Shown piece by piece: positions 58,743-64,000 of a stretch of 64,000 nucleotides of DNA. The notes under the pieces are model-generated. The model did not search any database. It was not told the DNA's origin and was given only the letters and a program-made list of their open reading frames with translations. The DNA comes from Bacteroidales bacterium. Its GTDB lineage: Bacteria; Bacteroidota; Bacteroidia; Bacteroidales; Muribaculaceae. A program made the position numbers and the translations under genes. How positions within the stretch are numbered: the first letter of the stretch is position 1; every line of letters starts with the position of its first letter. The stretch is taken from contig CAJTEX010000014.1 in the NCBI GenBank assembly GCA_910575615.1, positions 1 through 64,000 on the forward strand, in the 5' to 3' direction.

Positions 58743-61538
58743 TTATTCCTTGAATACCCGTTTTTCAGTCTTGCCGTCAGAATAGACCACGATGTTAAGC
58801 CCCGGGAACGGCCTCTCTGACCTTACCCCCTGCAGGTTGAAGTAACCGGTTACTTCCGGAGTCTCCTCGTCGACGGTGATTCCGTCAACGCTTCCTGTAC
58901 CGGGGATGTCGAATCTCTCCTCCTTGCCGGTGTGGATTGTGCCGTTGACCTTGGCGTAAGTCCGATAGATGTATGACGTGCCTGCGGCCAGGTCAGAGAT
59001 GTCAGCCGACATGCTTATGCCGTCACATGTCACGAAGCGGTGGGTGGCTTCTGCCTGCCGGTTTGCCGGTATGCCGGCGGAAGAGGGCTCTTCGCTTGGC
59101 CATATCTCGAAGCCCTGTTCGCTGATGTCGCCGCTTCCCGGCAGAACCGAGCCGCGCAATGTCACAGAGCCGTTTTCCCTGATTCGGGCAGGTTGTGTCA
59201 CAACCTCGGGGTCAAACCAGACATTGGCGTCGCCGGTGAAAATCCCCACCCATGAGCCATAGACCTTGGATGACTGATGTTCATATACCGGACGGAACTG
59301 ATAATAGACATCCGGGTTGAGGTTGTTCAATATCCCTACCAGGCGGCCGTCGACCACGGGGCAGGTGGCTTTTGAACTCTGCACCACCGCCGGGGCATCT
59401 ACCCTGCGCCACTCCACATAAGTGTCGGCGACGTTTTCAAGATTTGTGGAATACAGGAGTCTCGCCTTGGTTGTCGTCAGAGCCTGCGCCTCTCCGTTGT
59501 CCCATTCCGGCTTGTTTGTGGAGAATGTTGCCTGGAATGTGTCGGAAATCTTTTTTCGTTGACCGTCTGACTCCCGGCGGTAGTAACAGTTGGTGTACAG
59601 GTTGTATGACGTTCCTGGCTCCAGCCCGGAAATCAGGAAACAGTCCTTGCCTGTCGCCTCGATTTCTGCGGACACTCCATATGAGCCGGTTTTGCTGACT
59701 CTCATGTCCTCATATTCGATTGTGCCTGAACTACCCCTGTAACCGTTGAATTTCACGGTGACCGATTGGGTGCTGGGGGTGATTGAACAAGACATTTTAA
59801 TCGGAGTGGTCGCTATATACGCATCTTTAGAGACATATGTGACCCCGGCATATTCATAAAATACTTGTATGCTATTTCGGCTGTCAGGTAGCAGATTGTA
59901 CAGTCGTATTGCCGAGTCTCTGTCCGGGGTATATTTATTCCCGTTATAGATTATGCCACATTTGGTGACTAACTTTCTTAGGTCTCTTAAATAGATTGTG
60001 ACTTCGTCTGCAGATTTCAGGGTCACGCAATTCCAGTTCTCTATAGTACTTGGAGCGTAGTATTTATCTCCTGAAAGCACATATTGCCCGTTTACCAAGG
60101 AGCAGAATGAGCAAGTCATGAGATTGCCTAACCACATGGTCTGTTGTGACTGTTTTGTGTCAACAGTATTGCTCGCTTTAAACTCGTTGTCAGTATTGAC
60201 AAGAGTGACTTTGTTTTGCTCGTTGAAAGGCAAGAAACGTGATATGTTGCCGTTGTTGTCTAATTCGGCCATCCCATAAACAGCATCGTCGTTGAATTCG
60301 TCAACCATAGGGTCGACGGTGGCCGTGAAAGTGGCGCAATGTGGCATCCACGTGTCTTGAATGCTTACGGCATCCATCGCGTTGATGTAATGATACAGGC
60401 ACATGGTCATGTCTCCATAGTCAAAATAGATGTCGTATGAACCCTTAGGAAGGAAATACGATATGCCATCACTTTCGGTATCTACAGGTTGCGGATCTTT
60501 GGAGCTACTCGTGGTGACCCATACTGATTTGTATCCATATTTGTCGTATATTGTCGAATTGTTTCTCTTTAAGATTTCATAAGCCAGTCCTCTTTTGACA
60601 TCGAAACATTCGTCAAAGATTTCTTCGCCAAGTGAGTACGAAGTGTAGGAGATATCATGCTGTTTGCCGATGAGTTCATTCAGGCTTGTTCGGTATTCAA
60701 ATTTTCCTATTAACGGAGCTGTTATTTTTCCTGTCTCATCATAGGTTACGGTATGGAATGGTGAATCGCTGGAGGCGTAGTAAGGTCTGACTTCCAATTT
60801 TGGCGAAAACCCTGACTCATTACATTTTTCAGTGTCTACCTCAATGTAGTTTGTGCTTTTTAGCAGTGAACGCGCAAATCCGCTTAGGGATGTGCATACC
60901 AACTGGTTGTATTGCTTCTCTTTGTAAAGTGTTAGATTGGAAAAGTACTTGTCCGGCGTGTTCCCCTTCCCCACATTCTTGAAGATATGAAATATAGATG
61001 AGGTGTAGCTCTCATCTCTGCCTCCGGTTACAAAAATCTTCTTCAAAGACAGCCCGTTTATTGGTGCCAAGTCTGTGGTGTTGGAGCTGTCAATACTGGA
61101 TGTCTGGTTTACAATCAATTCCAGCCATTTGAGTGAGGTGCACTTGCTCCATGTGCCGGAAACCAGTTGTGTTGTTTGACTGTAGGTCTGGGCTGGGGTG
61201 TACCCGGGCTCTTCGGTTGAGATGTGCTTCTTCAAATCATTATACCATTGAAGTCTGATTGATGCTGATGTGATGTCGGTGTTTTCTGGAACGGCGTATA
61301 CGGTATAATATATTTTCCCTTTCCAGTCTTCTGTGGGGTAGGATGAATTGAATTTAGAGTCGAAATAACATTTGTAGGTCACATGGTCAACTGTGAACTC
61401 GTGGTCAGGCTCTCCGTCAGGCAAAGAGGCTGCGTTTGAGTGGAACGGGAGGAGCAGGAGGGCCAGCAAGACAGGCATGATAAGCCATATCGACGGGCGA
61501 GATAATCCATGTCGCCGGGAAAGCAGGTGTCGCATCAT
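58743..61538 (-). CDS. Large secreted FN3-type surface protein with type IX-like C-terminal signal
   Basis: A 931-residue protein with an N-terminal signal peptide (SIWLIMPVLLALLLLPFHSNA). Residues about 30-560 have no recognised family. Fibronectin-III-like repeats occupy about 560-860, with elements such as DCFLISGLEPGTSYNLYTNC and GILNNLNPDVYYQFRPVYEH. The tail VTGYFNLQGVRSERPFPGLN with a final YSDGKTEKRVF is the Bacteroidales sorting-signal style. The N-terminal two-thirds (about 59750-61500) is AT-rich compared with the C-terminus and neighbours, suggesting a mosaic or recently exchanged adhesin. Promoter box TATCTTTGC at 61610-61602. Confidence 0.7.
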   Translation of the reverse strand: MMRHLLSRRHGLSRPSIWLIMPVLLALLLLPFHSNAASLPDGEPDHEFTVDHVTYKCYFDSKFNSSYPTEDWKGKIYYTVYAVPENTDITSASIRLQWYNDLKKHISTEEPGYTPAQTYSQTTQLVSGTWSKCTSLKWLELIVNQTSSIDSSNTTDLAPINGLSLKKIFVTGGRDESYTSSIFHIFKNVGKGNTPDKYFSNLTLYKEKQYNQLVCTSLSGFARSLLKSTNYIEVDTEKCNESGFSPKLEVRPYYASSDSPFHTVTYDETGKITAPLIGKFEYRTSLNELIGKQHDISYTSYSLGEEIFDECFDVKRGLAYEILKRNNSTIYDKYGYKSVWVTTSSSKDPQPVDTESDGISYFLPKGSYDIYFDYGDMTMCLYHYINAMDAVSIQDTWMPHCATFTATVDPMVDEFNDDAVYGMAELDNNGNISRFLPFNEQNKVTLVNTDNEFKASNTVDTKQSQQTMWLGNLMTCSFCSLVNGQYVLSGDKYYAPSTIENWNCVTLKSADEVTIYLRDLRKLVTKCGIIYNGNKYTPDRDSAIRLYNLLPDSRNSIQVFYEYAGVTYVSKDAYIATTPIKMSCSITPSTQSVTVKFNGYRGSSGTIEYEDMRVSKTGSYGVSAEIEATGKDCFLISGLEPGTSYNLYTNCYYRRESDGQRKKISDTFQATFSTNKPEWDNGEAQALTTTKARLLYSTNLENVADTYVEWRRVDAPAVVQSSKATCPVVDGRLVGILNNLNPDVYYQFRPVYEHQSSKVYGSWVGIFTGDANVWFDPEVVTQPARIRENGSVTLRGSVLPGSGDISEQGFEIWPSEEPSSAGIPANRQAEATHRFVTCDGISMSADISDLAAGTSYIYRTYAKVNGTIHTGKEERFDIPGTGSVDGITVDEETPEVTGYFNLQGVRSERPFPGLNIVVYSDGKTEKRVFKE

Positions 61539-61609
61539 AGGTGATGGGTTTTGGGGTTGGCTTCCTGGTTCCCGGGGGAAGGAGATTGTGTGAAATGAAT
61601 GGCAAAGAT

Positions 61610-61704
61610 AAAAAAACGCGTGGGAACCTCACTGGTACTCGTCCCACGATTAGAGGCTCTCGCATTGCCCACAGTAGTAGAACGAGCAACGCAGAGCCCA
61701 CGCG
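61610..61704 (-). ncRNA. Terminated structured RNA upstream of the surface-protein gene
   Basis: Read on the minus strand: outer stem CGCGTGGG (61704-61697) / CCCACGCG (61624-61617) followed by TTTTTTT. Inside, GGCTCTGCGTTGC (61698-61686) pairs with GCAATGCGAGAGCC (61668-61655) with one bulge. A second hairpin CGTGGGA/TCCCACG shares the last strand, giving a compact terminator. A TAACTTTGC on the minus strand near 61960 could start a transcript of about 340 nt ending here. No known family matched. Confidence 0.5.
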
Positions 61705-62133
61705 GATATATGACATATGTCTGCGTTCAGGCCGGGCCTGGACGTAAACCATGTTTGCATATAATCTAAGGGGCGTCTATCATTGCCTCATCCCTGACTA
61801 CTGTGTGAGAATTTGCGAGATTCCTAATCGTCAAGAACAAAGCGCCAATAACGCTTTTTTTGTCAGCCAGGCAGCCTCCAGGCATAGCCGCGCGAAGCCG
61901 GGGACTCTTCCCCAGGACGCCGCGCAATCTGTTGGCTGTCTGTGGCAGACAGCGCAAAGTTACGCCAAAAAATCAATCCGGGCAAATGCCACGGCGAAAA
62001 AAATGTGGCGGCTCGGTGAAAGTTTTGTAATTTTGCAGGCTGTTATCACGGGCGGTAAACCCCGGTTGTCACTCCGGGCTGACCCCCGGATGCCTCTTAA
62101 TGGTGAAACCTGTCATCAGTCTCAAGTAAAACA
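61705..62133. other. Intergenic region with promoters
   Basis: About 430 bp without a supported gene. It holds the minus-strand TAACTTTGC box near 61960, a palindromic CAGGCCGGGCCTG near 61728-61740, and a plus-strand TAATTTTGC box (62028-62036) for the transporter gene at 62134. Confidence 0.5.
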
Positions 62134-63015
62134 ATGTGGATAATACTCGCGCTGCTGTCGGCCCTCTGCCTGGGCTGCTATGACATCTCCAAGAAGGTGT
62201 CGCTCAAGGGAAACAATGTCCTGGCGGTGTTGTTTCTCAACACCCTCTTCTGCTCGTTGCTGATGTCGCCGGTGATTGTCGGCGGCGCGGTGAAGGGGGA
62301 TTTCGGGATGGGCAACGACCTGGCCGCCCACGGGCTGATTCTCCTCAAGGCGCTGATTGTACTGACCTCCTGGATGCTGGGGTATTTCAGCATCAAGCAC
62401 CTGCCGCTGACCATCGCCTCGCCGATCGCCGCCTCGCGCCCCGTGATGGTGCTGGTGGGCGCGATGGTGATTTTTGGCGAGAGGCTCAACCTCTGGCAAT
62501 GGGCCGGAGTGCTGCTGGGGTTCTTCTCGCTGTTCTTCATCACCCGCATAGGCCGCAAGGAGGGTTTCACCCTGCGCAACAGCCGGTGGCTCTGGATGAG
62601 CGTCGGGGCGGCGGTGATGGGGGCGGTGAGCGCGCTGTATGACAAATACCTCTTGCGGAGCTTCGAGCCGCTGCAGGTGCAGGCGTGGTATTCCCTCTAC
62701 CAGTTCCTGGTGATGGGGTCGGTGTTGGCCGTGCTGATGAAGACTCGCCGGGGGGAGTCGGGAGGCCGGTTTGTATGGCGTTGGCCGATACTGCTGATTT
62801 CGGTGTTCCTGACCGTGGCCGACATCGCCTATTTCCACGCCCTGGCCCTGCCGGGGTCGATGATAGCGGTGGTGTCGATGATACGCCGTGGCAGCGTCAT
62901 CGTCTCCTTCTTTTATGGAGTCGTCGCCCTTGGCGAGAGGGATGTCAAGGCCAAGGTCATCGACCTGTCGATATTGCTGCTCGGGCTGATGATGCTGGTC
63001 ATCGGCTCATGCTGA
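62134..63015 (+). CDS. EamA/DMT-family transporter
   Basis: A 293-residue protein with about ten membrane helices in two EamA halves (IILALLSALCLGCYDISKKV; WLWMSVGAAVMGAVSALYDK) and the conserved ASPIAASRPVMVLVGAMVIF and FGERLNLWQW segments. Members export or import small metabolites; the substrate is not evident. Its stop overlaps the convergent amidase gene by 9 bp. Confidence 0.85.
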   Translation: MWIILALLSALCLGCYDISKKVSLKGNNVLAVLFLNTLFCSLLMSPVIVGGAVKGDFGMGNDLAAHGLILLKALIVLTSWMLGYFSIKHLPLTIASPIAASRPVMVLVGAMVIFGERLNLWQWAGVLLGFFSLFFITRIGRKEGFTLRNSRWLWMSVGAAVMGAVSALYDKYLLRSFEPLQVQAWYSLYQFLVMGSVLAVLMKTRRGESGGRFVWRWPILLISVFLTVADIAYFHALALPGSMIAVVSMIRRGSVIVSFFYGVVALGERDVKAKVIDLSILLLGLMMLVIGSC

Positions 63016-63627
63016 CCCCGGGGCATGGCAGTCAGGCTCCCCCGCGTCGTCAGGACGTAGCGAGCTGTATTCCGCCGCGTTGAAACAGGGGCAGGCCTTG
63101 GCGGCGAACTCCCGGTGGCCGTGGATGGTGGCCGCCGGATGGTGGCGGCGCAGACGGCGAATCAGTTCGGGCAGCGCCACACGCTGGGCCGGGGTGCGCG
63201 TGTCGGCGGGGCGTCCCGCCCGGTCGAGGCCGCCGACATAGCATATCCCTATCGACCGTCGGTTGTGGTTGAGACAATGCGCCCCCGCCAGGTTCATGTC
63301 GCGTCCTCGCTCCACGGTGCCGTCGAGCCTGACCACGAAGTGATAACCGATGTCATTGAATCCCCGCTGGAGGTGCCAGCGGCGTATGTCCCCCGACGAG
63401 AAATCGTCACCCTGTTTGGTCGCCGAGCAATGCAGTATAATCTCCTTGATGTCGCGCGAACTTCTGAATCCCTCCTCGGGAATAGCGGCCAGCGATGTCG
63501 CCACCTGCTCGGCTATGGAGATGATTTCCTCGCGGGAAAGATGCTCCCTGGGTGTGGTCGCGGCGGCTGATTTGATGTCGGAGATGAGGTTGGCGGTAGA
63601 GTTTGCGGTAGTGTTGGTGGTTTTCAT
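63007..63627 (-). CDS. N-acetylmuramoyl-L-alanine amidase (amidase_2 fold)
   Basis: A 206-residue protein. After a polar N-terminal 60 residues comes the amidase fold: zinc ligand in EIILHCSATKQGDDF, then RRWHLQRGFNDIGYHFVVRL, AHCLNHNRRSIGICYVGGLD, and the final ligands in IHGHREFAAKACPCFNAAEY. No signal peptide is apparent, so it may act in recycling or be released by lysis; similar proteins occur in prophages and conjugative elements. -7 box TAACTTTGC at 63675-63667. Confidence 0.85.
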   Translation of the reverse strand: MKTTNTTANSTANLISDIKSAAATTPREHLSREEIISIAEQVATSLAAIPEEGFRSSRDIKEIILHCSATKQGDDFSSGDIRRWHLQRGFNDIGYHFVVRLDGTVERGRDMNLAGAHCLNHNRRSIGICYVGGLDRAGRPADTRTPAQRVALPELIRRLRRHHPAATIHGHREFAAKACPCFNAAEYSSLRPDDAGEPDCHAPGSA

Positions 63628-63773
63628 AGCAGTAAAGTTTTTTGTGTCTTGAAATGTTTTGATGACGCAAAGTTACTGCATGAAACCCTCCCGGCGTAGG
63701 ACAAAATGTTACTTTGTCGTGTGTATGGCCACACAAGTCGCTGTCGGATTGGATGTTGGCAGAGAGAATGGGG

Positions 63774-64000
63774 TCAGGGAGCTACAGGGGCGTAGTAGCG
63801 CAGGGAATCGCCGGTGTGGTGGAAGATGGCCACATAGTCGGCCAGCAGGAGCTCGGGGTGGAACGGGGTCTCCTCGAAGAGGTTGGTGGTGGCGGTGTTG
63901 GCGTAATATATGCCGTTGTTGGCGTAGGCCCAGATGCGTTTGTTGAGGGGGTGGTTGCGGGCGATGTCGTTGAGGGTCATCGCTTCCCCGAAACTCTTGA
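63774..64000 (-). CDS. C-terminus of a probable ABC-transporter substrate-binding protein (cut by window end)
   Basis: 75 codons on the minus strand end at TGA 63774-63776; the start is outside the window. The segment (LNKRIWAYANNGIYYANTAT; ETPFHPELLLADYVAIFHHT; DSLRYYAPVAP) has the closing pattern of iron/cobalamin periplasmic binding proteins, in which a ligand-lobe strand is followed by HPELLLADY and a tyrosine-rich end. The identification is by resemblance only. Confidence 0.5.
   Translation of the reverse strand, partial: KSFGEAMTLNDIARNHPLNKRIWAYANNGIYYANTATTNLFEETPFHPELLLADYVAIFHHTGDSLRYYAPVAP

Noticed and set aside
61417-61752. Minus-strand frame over the structured RNA upstream of the surface-protein gene
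   Set aside because: It reads through a strong terminator hairpin and the promoter of the next gene, and continues out of frame into the surface-protein start; better explained by the RNA.
62122-62838. 238-codon minus-strand frame opposite the EamA transporter
   Set aside because: Extremely His/Gln/Pro-rich, an antisense artefact of a leucine-rich membrane protein.

Overview
The window is a Bacteroidales chromosome segment carrying an integrated, tailed temperate phage of about 46 kb (about 319-46471), followed by about 17.5 kb of ordinary host chromosome. Bacteroidota is indicated by repeated TAnnTTTG-type -7 boxes ahead of genes (for example 770-778, 8148-8156, 13329-13337, 18953-18961, 50039-50047, 52241-52249, 63667-63675), by an ISAon1-type transposase start at the left edge, an RprX/RprY-like two-component pair, a carboxypeptidase-regulatory-domain outer-membrane receptor and a surface protein with a type IX-like sorting tail. 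The GC-rich host part and that tail suggest Muribaculaceae or a near relative, but this is an inference.

Prophage. The left boundary is a 14-bp copy (319-332) of the 3' end of tRNA-Phe. The intact tRNA-Phe (46456-46531, minus strand) is at the right boundary beside the tyrosine integrase (45129-46283). Repressor and integrase read leftwards and everything else reads rightwards. Order: lysogeny switch (399-1074); small early genes; primase-helicase (1699-4620); a nucleic-acid modification block (PAPS-reductase-like enzyme, a cytosine-5 methyltransferase broken by an in-frame TGA, a second methyltransferase; 4633-7679); a 500-bp non-coding region packed with GTTAC/GTAAC boxes; capsid operon (8796-13235); a HigBA-type toxin-antitoxin cassette (13360-14032); a coiled-coil protein with a probable frameshift, a third methyltransferase, and small and large terminase (14147-18624); a long structured RNA (19531-19781); holin and candidate spanin (20613-21441); portal and connector genes with lysozyme (21729-26778); tape measure and baseplate/tail genes (27649-35990); and a 2263-residue receptor-binding protein (35998-42789).

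The receptor-binding protein is the target of a diversity-generating retroelement (DGR). Its last codons contain a variable repeat (42606-42722). A template repeat lies at 42891-43007 and a DGR-type reverse transcriptase at 43216-44649. Repeat and template differ at ten positions, every one an adenine in the template. No Avd gene is visible, and the reverse transcriptase has an unusual C-terminal extension of about 150 residues.

Host chromosome (46532-64000). In order: secreted alpha/beta hydrolase; flavin reductase; AraC regulator; response regulator and histidine kinase divergent from a lipoprotein/outer-membrane receptor pair, with tandem 10-bp repeats between them; queE and queD; an outer-membrane barrel protein; a YitT-type membrane protein; a large FN3 surface protein; a terminated structured RNA; an EamA transporter; an N-acetylmuramoyl-L-alanine amidase; and the C-terminus of a probable ABC-transporter substrate-binding protein cut by the window end.

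The items most worth a second look are the DGR with its extended reverse transcriptase and missing Avd, the competing-helix RNA at 19531-19781, the GTTAC/GTAAC array at 7811-8056, the broken methyltransferase, and a beta-domain shared by the capsid protein and its neighbour.
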